Shown: piece after piece, positions 36,418 to 45,808 of the stretch
Layout of the letters: every line of letters begins with the position of its first letter
Position numbering within the stretch: position 1 is the first letter of the stretch
NCBI GenBank assembly: GCA_015709675.1
Contig: CP054182.1
Span: 2,273,448 to 2,337,447 of the forward strand
Source of the DNA: Ignavibacteriales bacterium
GTDB taxonomy: Bacteria > Bacteroidota > Ignavibacteria > Ignavibacteriales > Ignavibacteriaceae
DNA: 64,000 bases
Direction of reading: 5' to 3'
The notes under the pieces: model-generated
Seen by the model: the letters and a program-made list of their open reading frames with translations, nothing else
Databases searched by the model: none
What the model was told of the DNA's origin: nothing
Position numbers and translations under genes: made by a program

Positions 36418-36502
36418 CCGTTAGGGGTGCCTGCAGGCTATAAAGCAGGCTGAGAAAATACCCTTAGAACCTGAACCGGATAATACCGGCGTAGGGAAAC
36501 GA
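36418..36502 (+). ncRNA. TPP riboswitch (THI element) aptamer
   Basis: All conserved parts are visible. P1 is formed by CGTT (36419-36422) and AACG (36498-36501). P2 pairs GGGGT with ATACCC. P3 is GCCTGC with GCAGGC. The T-loop CTGAGA is at 36450-36455. TTAGAACCTGA leads to the P5 hairpin CCGG-ATAATA-CCGG, and the aptamer closes with CGTAGGGA. It binds thiamine diphosphate. It stands 75 bp upstream of a TonB-dependent receptor, followed by thiamine pyrophosphokinase and a symporter, so it should repress uptake when TPP is high. Confidence 0.96.
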
Positions 36503-36524
36503 CCGGAGAAAGTCATTCTTTTCT

Positions 36525-36553
36525 GCGGCCCTTTCGCATTAACGGCCTTTTTT
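36525..36553 (+). terminator. Putative riboswitch expression platform: short terminator in competition with an antiterminator
   Basis: GGCC at 36527-36530 can pair with GGCC at 36544-36547, directly followed by six T. The overlapping sequence TAACGGC (36540-36546) is also a perfect complement of GCCGTTA at 36418-36424, the 5' strand of P1. Ligand-stabilised P1 would free the terminator arm; without ligand, the long-range 7-bp helix would block it. The 4-bp terminator stem is short, so control at the AGGAG at 36568-36572 remains possible. Confidence 0.5.
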
Positions 36554-36577
36554 GTTCAATACAAATCAGGAGTAATC

Positions 36578-39070
36578 ATGAAAAGTATGATTTTTTTCAT
36601 ACTGCTTTCCATTGCTGTTCATGCGCAGCAAACCAGCCGGATTTCCGGTCATGTCTATGACGGGGAGACCGGCAGTCCTTTATATTCAGCTTCAATATTA
36701 CTTAAAGGAAAAAATACCGGCGGTACCACTGACGCGGCTGGGTTTTTCTCTTTTACGGCGGAAATGAGTGAGGCTGATACGATAGTTATTTCTTTCCTTG
36801 GATACCAGAAAAAATTTATCCCCTTTGCACAATTTAAATCGGGTAATCCGCTTAGCATTAATCTGACCCGCACACTCCTGAGCGCGCAAAGTATTTATGT
36901 AACTGCGGCTTTAGGTGAAAAAGAGCAAAATCCCGCTGTTCTTGAGGAAATTTCAAAACAGACGATTCAGGAAAATTACTCCGTACAAGATGTTCCGGAA
37001 TACCTTTCAACTCTTCCTTCGGTTAGTTTTTACTCAGATAACGGCGGAGCGGTTGGATATAACTATCTTAGCATCAGAGGATTTGACCAGAGGAGAATCG
37101 CTGTTTCAGTGAATGGCATTCCGCAAAATGACCCCGAAGATCATAATGTTTACTGGATTAATTTTTCTGACATCTTATCTGGTACTGATCTTGTCGTTGT
37201 GCAGAGAGGATCAGGAGGCGGCATATCCGGTTATCCTGCTATAGGTGGTGCAGTAAATCTGATTACAGCATCCAATTCAGAAAAACCCTTCACTTATCTA
37301 AGAACTGGATTGGGGAGTTATAATACAAAGAAGATTTCTTTTGAAAGCTCAAGCGGAATTTTTAATAAAAAAAGTTCTCTCTATGTAAAACTTTCGCAGA
37401 TAACCTCATCCGGCTATCGTGATAAGTCATTCGCCAAACTGAATTCCTATTATCTATCCTACCAGCAGTTTGATGATAATCTGGTTTCACAGATAAATAT
37501 TTATGGTGGTATTCTTGAAGACGGACTGGTATATACCGGCCTGCCAAAGTTTACCGTAAAGGATGAAAATCTCCGCCGCAAGAATTATTCCTACTGGGAA
37601 TCTGATAACTCACAGTTTACCTGGATTACCGAGAGGCGTGCAGGTGAGATAGAAAACTTTTCACAGCCCCATTATGAGATTCTTAATGAATACCAGTTTT
37701 CTGACAATCTGAAACTTAATTCTGCGCTTTTTCTGGTAACAGGAAACGGCTTTTATGATTATGATGCATCCTGGGCGCCTCTTTCATACTTCCGTGTATC
37801 AAGTATTTCAGGATTCCCGTCTTCGATTGATCCGGATACCATTTATTCGCCTAATGCCATTATCAGAGCTATGGTCGAGAATGTTCAGTATGGCTGGATT
37901 CCGCGCTTCTCCTACAAGCACGAAGGCGGTGAATTTATTTCAGGTCTGGAACTGAGGAAGCATAGTTCACTGCATTGGGGTTCACTGCGATACGGGGATA
38001 ATCTGCCCGCGGGAATACCTCAGGAGTGGAAATACTATAGTTACCGCGGAGGTAAAGATATCGTGAATTTCTTTGTTTACGAGAATTATAAACTTAACGA
38101 TAAACTTTCTCTACAGGGAGAACTTCAGGCAGCATACCATAAATACAGAATCTATGAGGAGCAGTTTGTTGCCAATAACTTTTCTCTTGATAATCTTTTC
38201 CTGAACGGAAGATTTGGCGTTTACTATAATTTTTCAGAACAAAACGCACTCTATCTCACCGCTGCAAGGGTAAGCAGAGAACCCCGTTTGAAAGAATATT
38301 ATGATGCGGCCGAATCAAGCGGGGGAGCAGTTCCGCAATTTGTACAGAGAACAGACGGAACTTATGACTGGAATGAACCCTTAGTTAAGCCTGAAACATT
38401 GCATGCTCTTGATTTTGGATACCGGTACAGAGGCCAGAATTTTGACGGCGGAATTAATCTATATGCAATGTATTTTACGGACGAGATAGTCAAGAATGGT
38501 GATCTCGACCGTTTTGGGCAGCCGCGAACCGGAAATATGAAAGCCACCGAACATCTTGGTGCCGAGGTTTATGGAATATATAAACCCGTAAAGCAAATTA
38601 ATATTATAGGAAACTTTACTCTAAGCAGTGATAAGATTACAGAGGGATTCCGCTATGCAGACCTTTCATCCGGGGTACAGAAAATTGATCTCGCAGGTAA
38701 CCGGATTGCTGGTTTCCCCGGATATCTTGCCAATGCAATTGTTCAGTACGAGCAGTCCGGAGTTTTTCTTCAGGCATCAGCGAGATTCTCAGGTAAAATC
38801 TATTCCGATAATTATGGCGACAATCTGAAAAATCTGCTTGCTGTTTACCCTGATCTTACTTCTTACAATGACAATGTAAATGATGAATTTTTTACTCTCG
38901 GTTTATTCGCAAGCTGGTCATTCAAAATATTTGAGGATGCCAGAGAATCAAAAGTCTATGTTCAGGCGAATAATGTTTTGAATAATCTCTACTCCGCGTA
39001 TGCTGTCGGGGGAGAATTCTTTCCTGCAGCAGAGAGAAATTTCTTTTTTGGATTTGAAGTCGGTTTCTAA
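36578..39070 (+). CDS. TonB-dependent outer-membrane receptor, probable thiamine uptake
   Basis: An 830-aa receptor. Signal peptide MKSMIFFILLSIAVHAQQ, then a carboxypeptidase-regulatory-like beta-sandwich (~20-105: ISGHVYDGETGSPLYSAS, TDAAGFFSF). The plug domain contains LSIRGFDQRRIAVSVNGIPQ and the VVQRGSGGG and GAVNLITA segments. A 22-strand barrel follows, ending in Phe (FFFGFEVGF) as outer-membrane porins do. Start ATG 36578 has AGGAG 6 nt upstream. TPP-riboswitch control plus downstream TPK predict thiamine (or its phosphates or precursors) as ligand. No SusD partner is present. Confidence 0.9.
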   Translation: MKSMIFFILLSIAVHAQQTSRISGHVYDGETGSPLYSASILLKGKNTGGTTDAAGFFSFTAEMSEADTIVISFLGYQKKFIPFAQFKSGNPLSINLTRTLLSAQSIYVTAALGEKEQNPAVLEEISKQTIQENYSVQDVPEYLSTLPSVSFYSDNGGAVGYNYLSIRGFDQRRIAVSVNGIPQNDPEDHNVYWINFSDILSGTDLVVVQRGSGGGISGYPAIGGAVNLITASNSEKPFTYLRTGLGSYNTKKISFESSSGIFNKKSSLYVKLSQITSSGYRDKSFAKLNSYYLSYQQFDDNLVSQINIYGGILEDGLVYTGLPKFTVKDENLRRKNYSYWESDNSQFTWITERRAGEIENFSQPHYEILNEYQFSDNLKLNSALFLVTGNGFYDYDASWAPLSYFRVSSISGFPSSIDPDTIYSPNAIIRAMVENVQYGWIPRFSYKHEGGEFISGLELRKHSSLHWGSLRYGDNLPAGIPQEWKYYSYRGGKDIVNFFVYENYKLNDKLSLQGELQAAYHKYRIYEEQFVANNFSLDNLFLNGRFGVYYNFSEQNALYLTAARVSREPRLKEYYDAAESSGGAVPQFVQRTDGTYDWNEPLVKPETLHALDFGYRYRGQNFDGGINLYAMYFTDEIVKNGDLDRFGQPRTGNMKATEHLGAEVYGIYKPVKQINIIGNFTLSSDKITEGFRYADLSSGVQKIDLAGNRIAGFPGYLANAIVQYEQSGVFLQASARFSGKIYSDNYGDNLKNLLAVYPDLTSYNDNVNDEFFTLGLFASWSFKIFEDARESKVYVQANNVLNNLYSAYAVGGEFFPAAERNFFFGFEVGF

Positions 39071-39071
39071 A

Positions 39072-39719
39072 GTGAAAAGTAAAGCTATTATAATTGGAAA
39101 TGGAGAACAGCCGCCCTCAGATATTCTAAAGGCGGCGGTGAATTCCGGTGTTTTCGAAATTATCTGTGCTGACGGGGGGTATCATCATGCTGAACGTCTC
39201 GGAATCGTCCCGGATATTATTATCGGTGATATGGATTCGCTGACAGCAGATGAAGTTTCAGTTCTTGAGGGAAAAATTGCAATGAAGAAATATGAGGGAC
39301 AGAATGACACTGATGTTGAGAAAGCAATATCCTATTGCCTTGAGAATGGTATATCCGATATTGCACTGTTTGCTGTAACGGGCAAACTGATTGACCATGA
39401 AATATCAAATATAATGCTTCTGTTCAGGTATGCTCCTCATCTCCGTATCCGGATTTTCAATAGTGATTCTGTACTTGAAGCGGTTACTGGGAAAATCAGC
39501 AGGACGACTGGAGCAGGTGCACGTGTGTCATTTTATGCATTTGGTTCTGAACTTCAGGTTAAAACAAGAGGGCTGAAGTATCAGCTCCCTGATGAGAAGC
39601 TTATTTTCGGTAAAGAAGAGAGTACATCCAATCTTTCTGTTGAGGATACAATCTTTTTTGATGTTTCAGGAGGATATATGCTGCTGATTCTTCCTTTGGA
39701 CAAGAATAACCCGCTTTGA
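39072..39719 (+). CDS. Thiamine pyrophosphokinase
   Basis: Transfers pyrophosphate from ATP to thiamine, giving TPP directly in the cytosol. I start it at GTG 39072, 1 bp after the receptor stop, giving 215 aa beginning MKSKAIIIGNGEQPP; a longer frame from 39000 would overlap the receptor. Catalytic-domain motifs: CADGGYHHAERLGIVPD, IIGDMDSLTADE, and the Asp-Thr-Asp segment GQNDTDVEKAI, then GKLIDHEISN. The C-terminal beta-domain has LKYQLPDEKL and STSNLS for thiamine binding. TPP-riboswitch regulation by the product is consistent. Confidence 0.9.
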   Translation: MKSKAIIIGNGEQPPSDILKAAVNSGVFEIICADGGYHHAERLGIVPDIIIGDMDSLTADEVSVLEGKIAMKKYEGQNDTDVEKAISYCLENGISDIALFAVTGKLIDHEISNIMLLFRYAPHLRIRIFNSDSVLEAVTGKISRTTGAGARVSFYAFGSELQVKTRGLKYQLPDEKLIFGKEESTSNLSVEDTIFFDVSGGYMLLILPLDKNNPL

Positions 39720-41089
39720 TAAGTTTTGCTTTCTGGGATTATGCAGTCCTGCTGCTCTTTTTTGTTTCGCTGCTGATTACAGGATATATTGCGTCCCGCA
39801 GGGGAGGGAGTGATGAGCAAAGCTACTTTCTTGCCGGCAAAAAGACAGGAATCGTTCTTTTTATCGTAACCAATGTTGCCACCTGGTATGGCGGAATACT
39901 AGGAATCGGTGAATTCACCTATCAGTACGGACTTGTTACCTGGTTCACACAAGGATTACCTTATTACCTTTTTGCCATACTCTTTGCGTTCTTTATGGTG
40001 AAAAAGGTTTACCAGGGTGGAACGATTACAATTCCTCAGAAGATTGAATCTGTGTATGGCAGGGGAGCGGGCAAGACTGCATCTTTATTTGTGCTGATAC
40101 TCAGCTCACCTGCTCCTTATCTTCTCATGGTTGCTCAGATTCTTGATTTATTTTTCGGATTGCCGCTCTTTTGGGGACTTGTGATTTCAGCCGTCCTCTC
40201 AATTTTTTATCTGATTAAGGGGGGCCTGCTGTCAGATATTTATGTTGATGCACTTCTTTTTATCGTTATGTTTTCCGGTTTCGGAATTCTTCTCTGGAGT
40301 GTTTATACATCTGCTGGTTCAGAGATACTCTTTAATCAGCTTCCAGCATCACATCTTTCTCTGACAGGAGGATTGTCACCACTATATCTTGGTGTCTGGT
40401 GGATGATTGCTGTCTGGACATTTGTTGATCCCGGGTTTCACCAGAGGGTCAAAGCTGCCCGCTCAGTGAACACAGCGAAATGGGGAATCATTATCTCAGT
40501 TGTGCTCTGGCTGGTCTTTGATTTTCTGACTAATGTTACCGGATTATATACCGCTGCACTGTTGCCAGGAATTAGTGATCCTAAAAACTCCTTTCCACTG
40601 CTTGCTGACCGGTTTCTCACTGTGGGGTTTAAGGGTTTCTTTTTTGCTGCTCTCTTTGCAACAATCATATCCACTTCAAACAGTTTCCTTTTTATAAGCG
40701 GAACGACTATCGGAATTGATTTTATCAAAACCGGACAAAAGAAGAAAGCAGCAATTTATGGAATGATAATCTCCGCTGGTCTGGCTATTGCACTGGCGCT
40801 TCTAATTCCATCGGTTATTGGCATGTGGTATCTTATCGGTTCTGTTTGTGTGCCCGGACTTCTTCTTGCTACTCTTGCTGCATATTTTCCCGGGCTTAAT
40901 ATTGGCAGGGGAGTGATACAGGCAGGGTTCATTGCAGGAAGTCTCAGTTCCGTTTTATGGTATATACTCAGGGAAGCAGGAAAACTCTCCCCGGAATTAG
41001 AGTTAATTGAACCAATGATTGTGGGACTTGCGGTAATTAGTATTTTAGCGGGAGGTGAGAAAATAAATGCGGTCTTCCGGAAAAGATAA
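39716..41089 (+). CDS. Sodium:solute symporter (SSS family), candidate thiamine importer
   Basis: A 457-aa inner-membrane protein with about 12-13 helices, starting at TTG 39716 in a TTGA overlap with the TPK gene. SSS features: SYFLAGKKTG after helix 1, TWYGGILGIGEFTYQYG in the unwound substrate region, and later VDPGFHQRVKAARS and SGTTIGIDFIK. It is the last gene of the TPP-riboswitch operon, and so the probable cytoplasmic-membrane step for thiamine or a precursor. SSS-type thiamine transporters (ThiV) have been proposed in other lineages from THI-element context (recalled, unchecked). Confidence 0.85.
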   Translation: MISFAFWDYAVLLLFFVSLLITGYIASRRGGSDEQSYFLAGKKTGIVLFIVTNVATWYGGILGIGEFTYQYGLVTWFTQGLPYYLFAILFAFFMVKKVYQGGTITIPQKIESVYGRGAGKTASLFVLILSSPAPYLLMVAQILDLFFGLPLFWGLVISAVLSIFYLIKGGLLSDIYVDALLFIVMFSGFGILLWSVYTSAGSEILFNQLPASHLSLTGGLSPLYLGVWWMIAVWTFVDPGFHQRVKAARSVNTAKWGIIISVVLWLVFDFLTNVTGLYTAALLPGISDPKNSFPLLADRFLTVGFKGFFFAALFATIISTSNSFLFISGTTIGIDFIKTGQKKKAAIYGMIISAGLAIALALLIPSVIGMWYLIGSVCVPGLLLATLAAYFPGLNIGRGVIQAGFIAGSLSSVLWYILREAGKLSPELELIEPMIVGLAVISILAGGEKINAVFRKR

Positions 41090-41093
41090 TGAA

Positions 41094-41122
41094 TTCCGGC
41101 AGCCGGTATACAACTGCCGGAA
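41094..41122. terminator. Inverted repeat between convergent operons, terminator-like
   Basis: TTCCGGCAG pairs perfectly with CTGCCGGAA over an 11-nt loop, between the symporter stop (41089) and the arginine decarboxylase stop (41139). There is no clear U tract on either strand, so termination is likely but not certain. Confidence 0.5.
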
Positions 41123-41138
41123 AATAAAAGAAGTCAGA

Positions 41139-41684
41139 TCAGGGAAGGAGAACGCCTACCGCAATTACGGTAGTCCAGATACCAGTTTTGTCACCTTCAG
41201 CTGACTGTGTAATATTGAATGAGCGGACAATTTTGCCCGACATTTTATAAATATTCTCACGCTCACTCCAGTCGGTATCAGGATTAAACTCAACACCAAG
41301 AGTAGTTGCAAGCATGGTTGCAGCCAGATCTTCAGCATAATCACCCGCTACTTTTTCAGATTCTCCAAAGGGATGGTGTTCTGAGAGGTAACCATACTGA
41401 TCAGGATCTGCCGGAAGCGCCACACCAATTGATGATGCTATAAGACGGTTAGGCTCGTTGGTTGAATTTCTTGCCATGACAGCGAATGTAATCTGTCCCG
41501 GCTGAAGAAGCTTTAATCCTTCTTCCTTTGAAATTCTTTTGCATCCGACCGGATAAATGGAGCTAACGGTAACGAGGTTGCATTTTTCCACACCTGCATT
41601 ACGGAGTGCCAGTTCAAAAGAGGTCAGGTACTCTTTGTGGCGGCCTACCCCTTTTGTAAAGAATATTTTTGAAGGTACATACAA
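41139..41684 (-). CDS. pdaD: Pyruvoyl-dependent arginine decarboxylase
   Basis: Decarboxylates arginine to agmatine, the first step of one polyamine route. The 181-aa proenzyme has the family start [20 protein letters not shown], the autocleavage region [11 protein letters not shown] (Ser41-Ser42, the second becoming the pyruvoyl group by analogy with Methanocaldococcus PvlArgDC), and later SSIGVALP and [11 protein letters not shown]. It is 14 bp downstream of tyrS and probably co-transcribed. No agmatinase or agmatine deiminase is in view. Confidence 0.93.
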   Translation of the reverse strand: MYVPSKIFFTKGVGRHKEYLTSFELALRNAGVEKCNLVTVSSIYPVGCKRISKEEGLKLLQPGQITFAVMARNSTNEPNRLIASSIGVALPADPDQYGYLSEHHPFGESEKVAGDYAEDLAATMLATTLGVEFNPDTDWSERENIYKMSGKIVRSFNITQSAEGDKTGIWTTVIAVGVLLP

Positions 41685-41698
41685 TATATCATCTCCTT

Positions 41699-42913
41699 TT
41701 AGGATTTTATTATTTTGAGGAATTTTCTTTTGCCAACTTTAAGTATATTCTCCTTTTCAAGAAGAACCACCTCAGCCGGATCAGCAATTTTACGGCTGTT
41801 AAAACTAACTCCCCCCTGCTGAATCAGCCGTCTCGCTTCACCCCGTGACGGTGCCAGTTCAAATTTCATAAGAAGATCAACTGCAGAAAGTTCTGTGAGA
41901 TCGGTTACGGCTTCCGGTATTTCATCAGGAATTTCCTTCTTGATGAATATTCTGTCAAACTCTTCCTCAGCTTCGCGTGCGGCTTCTTCAGAATGATATA
42001 ATGCAACAAGTCTTTTTGCGAGATCCCGCTTTATATCACGTGGATTGGTAACTCCGTCAGAAAGTTTTTGCTTTATTTCATTGAGGTATTCATTGCTGGC
42101 TAAAGTGGTCAGAACAAAATAGTCATAAATCATTGAGTCAGCAATCGAGAGAGTTTTGCCAAAAATATCTCTCGGGCTGTCGCTGATGCCGATATAGTTT
42201 CCGTATGATTTGCTCATCTTTTCAACACCATCGGTACCAACAAGAAGCGGCATGGTGAGGATTACCTGCGGCTCAAGTCCAAACTCGCGCTGAATATCCC
42301 TGCCGACAAGAAGATTAAATTTTTGATCCGTCCCGCCAAGTTCAACATCACTCTGAATAGCTACTGAATCCATCGCCTGAGCAAGGGGATACAGGAATTC
42401 ATGCAGGCTGATAGGCTCACCCGAACGGAATCGCTTTGTGAAATCATCACGTTCGATCATTCTGGCAACGGTGTACTTTGAAGAGAGTTTTATGACATCC
42501 TCAAATGTCATTTTTGATAGCCACTCGGAATTGTAAACAATCCGGGTATTTTCCTTATCAAGAATTTTGGATGCCTGTTCAAAATACGATTGTCCGTTTT
42601 CGCGGGTCTCTTCAAGTGAAAGGGCAGGCCGGGTAGCGTTTCTGCCGGAGGGATCACCGATCATCCCGGTAAAGTCCCCGATAATGAGAACTGCCTGGTG
42701 GCCGAGGGACTGAAACTGAGCTAATTTTCTTAGCACAACTGAATGCCCCAGATGCAGATCAGGCCGGCTGGGGTCACAGCCAAGCTTAATAATGAGCTTC
42801 TTTTTTGTTTTTAGGGATTTTTCAATTTTTTGAACCAGTTCTTCTTCTGGGATAATTTCAGAGGCGCCTCTTTTGATGAGGTCCATTTGTTCATTAAGTG
42901 AGGGGAATAACAA
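41699..42913 (-). CDS. tyrS: Tyrosyl-tRNA synthetase
   Basis: Class Ic synthetase charging tRNA-Tyr. The 404-aa protein has the HIGH-type motif [15 protein letters not shown] (in [14 protein letters not shown]), the tyrosine site [13 protein letters not shown], and [11 protein letters not shown]. The C-terminal S4 domain is about 340-404 ([19 protein letters not shown]). It starts at TTG 42913 with AAGG just before; the protein begins [16 protein letters not shown], as usual for this bacterial subtype. Followed by pdaD. Confidence 0.95.
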   Translation of the reverse strand: MLFPSLNEQMDLIKRGASEIIPEEELVQKIEKSLKTKKKLIIKLGCDPSRPDLHLGHSVVLRKLAQFQSLGHQAVLIIGDFTGMIGDPSGRNATRPALSLEETRENGQSYFEQASKILDKENTRIVYNSEWLSKMTFEDVIKLSSKYTVARMIERDDFTKRFRSGEPISLHEFLYPLAQAMDSVAIQSDVELGGTDQKFNLLVGRDIQREFGLEPQVILTMPLLVGTDGVEKMSKSYGNYIGISDSPRDIFGKTLSIADSMIYDYFVLTTLASNEYLNEIKQKLSDGVTNPRDIKRDLAKRLVALYHSEEAAREAEEEFDRIFIKKEIPDEIPEAVTDLTELSAVDLLMKFELAPSRGEARRLIQQGGVSFNSRKIADPAEVVLLEKENILKVGKRKFLKIIKS

Positions 42914-42973
42914 TACCTTCGGCTCCGGACTTAATAATCAGTTATAAAAATCTTAAATGTAAAATTTACCATA

Positions 42974-43432
42974 TCAGGATTTAACGCGCCTTGCAATATC
43001 GCGCTGAACATCTTTCTTTTGGATTGTTTCTCGTTTATCATACAGTTTTTTACCCCGTGCAACCGCGATTTCAATCTTGACCTTTCCATTGCTGAAATAG
43101 GCGCTCAGGGGTATAACCGTGAGACCTTTTTCGGCTACCTTAATCTGCAGTTTTCTTATCTCACTTTTATTCAGCAGCAGTTTCCGGTTCCTCACAGGAT
43201 GATGGTTTTCGCGGTTCCCATGAGAATATTCACTAATATGGACCCCGTTCAGCCAGGCCTCGCCGTTTTTTATTTCCACATAACCGTCAGTAAAATTGAT
43301 TCTCCCTTCCCGCAGCGATTTTACCTCGGTGCCAGTAAGTGCAATACCCGCCTCATACGTCTGAATAATGAAATATTCAAAACGGGCTTTTTTATTGACA
43401 GCGATATTCTTAATAGCCGGGGTGTTGTCCAT
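42974..43432 (-). CDS. smpB: SsrA-binding protein SmpB
   Basis: Binds tmRNA and delivers it to stalled ribosomes. The 152-aa protein has NKKARFEYFI, AGIALTGTEVKSLREGR, NHHPVRNRKLLLNKSEI and LVIPLSAYF-type core (LTVIPLSAYFSNGKVKIEIAVARGK), with the basic tail KKDVQRDIARRVKS. Standard length. No ssrA gene was recognised next to it. It is 60 bp upstream of tyrS on the same strand. Confidence 0.95.
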   Translation of the reverse strand: MDNTPAIKNIAVNKKARFEYFIIQTYEAGIALTGTEVKSLREGRINFTDGYVEIKNGEAWLNGVHISEYSHGNRENHHPVRNRKLLLNKSEIRKLQIKVAEKGLTVIPLSAYFSNGKVKIEIAVARGKKLYDKRETIQKKDVQRDIARRVKS

Positions 43433-43732
43433 ATCGGGCGGCTTAGTTTCCGGTTAGTTCGAAAAAGAGCAAAAACAAACCTCAAAATTAAGCAATTGGC
43501 AGGTCAATCAAAATTAATTTTTTAACGAATTTTCCGCAGCCTGATCAAATGCCGCCAGCCTTTGCAAAAAAAAAGCTGAGACATCTGTTAGTTAGGTGGG
43601 TTTCAATCGGACTCTCATGTGTTTATCTTTTCTGTTTTTACCCTCACACTTTTCTTTTAACTTTGGGTTTTATTTGTCAGGATTTGAGGATTTTGTATTC
43701 CCAGGAATTAGTGATTAGATGATTCTGTGCCG
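43433..43732 (+). promoter_or_regulatory. Divergent intergenic region with a candidate amylase promoter
   Basis: About 300 bp without a gene. TAACTTTG at 43658-43665 is a perfect TAnnTTTG -7 box, 68 bp before the amylase ATG; the -33 partner is not clear (CTGTTTTTAC at ~43632). A nine-A run occurs near 43566. I see no riboswitch or tmRNA. Confidence 0.35.
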
Positions 43733-45808
43733 ATGAAAATCGCTGTCTTTTTCGTTTTATTCAGCTCACTCACCATCTCTCAGAGTTTAGCTCCGGCCCC
43801 TGTTGAAGGGGGCACCATGTTTTTCTATAAACCGGCTGAAGGTGAACAGGTAAACTCACTTTCAGTGGCAGGGGGGTTTAACGGTTGGAAAGCAGGCCAG
43901 TACCCGTTTACCCATTTCCCGAAAGAGGGAATCTGGAAAGCAGTCGCTCCTCTGGAACCGGGAAAAGAAGTTTTTTACAAATTCATCATTAATGATACCC
44001 TCTGGATTACCGACCCGAACGCTCCGTTTATCACTGAGGATGAATGGCGTAACGGGGTCATAACGCCGGTTCCTTACGGGGTCCCCTATATATCCGAAGT
44101 CCATCCTGCACAAGGACAAAGGATTACCCGCATTTCTCCGGTTACGATGAGGTTAATCGGTTTTAACAGCCAGCCCGATAAAAATACGATTCGGCTCCTG
44201 TTCAACGGACAGCGGCAGGAGTTCTCTTTTAATGAAAATACTTCAGTACTGTCATTTTCTCTTCCCGATGATTTGCCGGACGGTGAACATACCATTGAGC
44301 TTTCATTCGGAGATAAGAACGGAAAAAACAGCGGTAAAATTCAGACTAAATTTTTTGCCGACAGATACATTATACCGGTTACTTCCCCTGCATTTTATGA
44401 CTCTGCTGTCATGTATGAGATATATATCCGCACCTTTGCAGATTCGGACGGCGACGGGATCGGAGATTTCAACGGTATAACCAGCCGGCTGGGGTATCTC
44501 TCGGATACACTCGGAGTGAACACTCTCTGGCTGATGCCATGGAATGAATCAACCACCGAACACGGATATAATGTGGTTGATTATTTTTCAATTGAGCAGG
44601 ATTACGGTACGTTTGAAGATTATCAGATTTTTCTTAAAGAGTGCAAGAACCGCGGAATCCGTGTGCTGATGGATTTTGTAATTAATCACACAGACAGTAC
44701 TCATAACTGGTTCCTTGATGCTTATAATAATCCCTCAAGCACTTATACATCATCGTATCAGTTTACAAATGATAAAAACACCGACTGGAATCATTTTGGG
44801 GTAGAGCGAAAAATGCCGAAACTGGATTTTGATAATCCTCAGGTTGGAGAGTACTTCCTGGAGGCAGCACGATTCTGGCTGGATCCCAACGGGGATGGTG
44901 ATTTTTCAGATGGTATTGATGGGTTCAGATGTGACGCAGCCAAGGAAGTCCCTCATACATACTGGAACACTTTCAGAAAATTTGTAAAAAGCATCAATCC
45001 AGAAGCCCTTATTCTGGGTGAGGTATGGGATAACCTTAACTATCTGATTCCTTTTTATAAAGAGGAATTTGATATGTTATTCGATTATCCGTTTTACTAT
45101 TCACTGGAGCGGTATATGACTTCGGCCGATGCAGCGAAATTTGCGGAGGATGAATCCCGCTATGAATCTGCACTTCCTGCAGGTCATCAGAAGGTCCGTT
45201 TCCTTTCAAATCATGACAATCAGAGGCCGCTTAATCTTTTTGAGGGAAATCTGAATAAACTACGGCAGGCATTATTTCTGATCTTTGCCATGCCGGGAAC
45301 ACCGATGATTTATTACGGAGATGAACTGCTTTATCAGGGAGTACTTCCTCCGGAGAATGTAAGGAATCAGCTGGAATGGAATTTTATCGCTGACTCACTT
45401 GCATATGAGGGGAGCATGCTTAATTTTTACCGGGAACTTATCGCCATGAGAAAGGCACACCCTGCTCTCAGCAGAAAGCATGACTCATTTGAATCATCAA
45501 TGAATATATTTCCAGATAAAAAAGGTGAAGCAGCGGCTTTCATCAGATACTCCGGGAAAGATATATATCTGGGAGTAATTAATAATTCAGGGAAAATAAT
45601 AAAGGATCTTGAATTTGATGCAGATCACTTTAATAACGTGACATTTACTGATAACCGGTGGCATGACCGGATTATTGCAGCGGAGATAGAGTCGGATAAT
45701 TTCAGGGGAATGGTTTATCCTGAAATTGTAAAAATCGGAGAACGTGTTCTGGCATCAGCACTTTATATAAATCACGGCGGTTTTATTTTACTTAAACTGA
45801 ATCAGTAA
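43733..45808 (+). CDS. Secreted GH13 alpha-amylase-family glycoside hydrolase with N-terminal CBM48-like domain
   Basis: About 691 aa. Signal peptide cleaved near TISQS. The first ~100 residues form a glycogen-binding CBM48-like sandwich (SVAGGFNGWKAGQYPF, KFIINDTLWITDPN), then a linker Ig-like domain. The GH13 barrel begins near residue 220 (YEIYIRTFADSDGDGIGDF). Catalytic residues: nucleophile Asp401 in GFRCDAAKE, acid/base Glu430 in LGEVWD, Asp495 in SNHDNQR, with DFVINHTDS as region I. It probably hydrolyses alpha-glucan outside the cell or in the periplasm. The transporter genes directly downstream (TAATG overlap) would import the products. Start ATG 43733; GTG 43727 is less likely. Confidence 0.92.
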   Translation: MKIAVFFVLFSSLTISQSLAPAPVEGGTMFFYKPAEGEQVNSLSVAGGFNGWKAGQYPFTHFPKEGIWKAVAPLEPGKEVFYKFIINDTLWITDPNAPFITEDEWRNGVITPVPYGVPYISEVHPAQGQRITRISPVTMRLIGFNSQPDKNTIRLLFNGQRQEFSFNENTSVLSFSLPDDLPDGEHTIELSFGDKNGKNSGKIQTKFFADRYIIPVTSPAFYDSAVMYEIYIRTFADSDGDGIGDFNGITSRLGYLSDTLGVNTLWLMPWNESTTEHGYNVVDYFSIEQDYGTFEDYQIFLKECKNRGIRVLMDFVINHTDSTHNWFLDAYNNPSSTYTSSYQFTNDKNTDWNHFGVERKMPKLDFDNPQVGEYFLEAARFWLDPNGDGDFSDGIDGFRCDAAKEVPHTYWNTFRKFVKSINPEALILGEVWDNLNYLIPFYKEEFDMLFDYPFYYSLERYMTSADAAKFAEDESRYESALPAGHQKVRFLSNHDNQRPLNLFEGNLNKLRQALFLIFAMPGTPMIYYGDELLYQGVLPPENVRNQLEWNFIADSLAYEGSMLNFYRELIAMRKAHPALSRKHDSFESSMNIFPDKKGEAAAFIRYSGKDIYLGVINNSGKIIKDLEFDADHFNNVTFTDNRWHDRIIAAEIESDNFRGMVYPEIVKIGERVLASALYINHGGFILLKLNQ

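Noticed and set aside
43019-43525. 168-codon plus-strand frame
   Set aside because: Antisense to smpB, whose conserved motifs are unmistakable.
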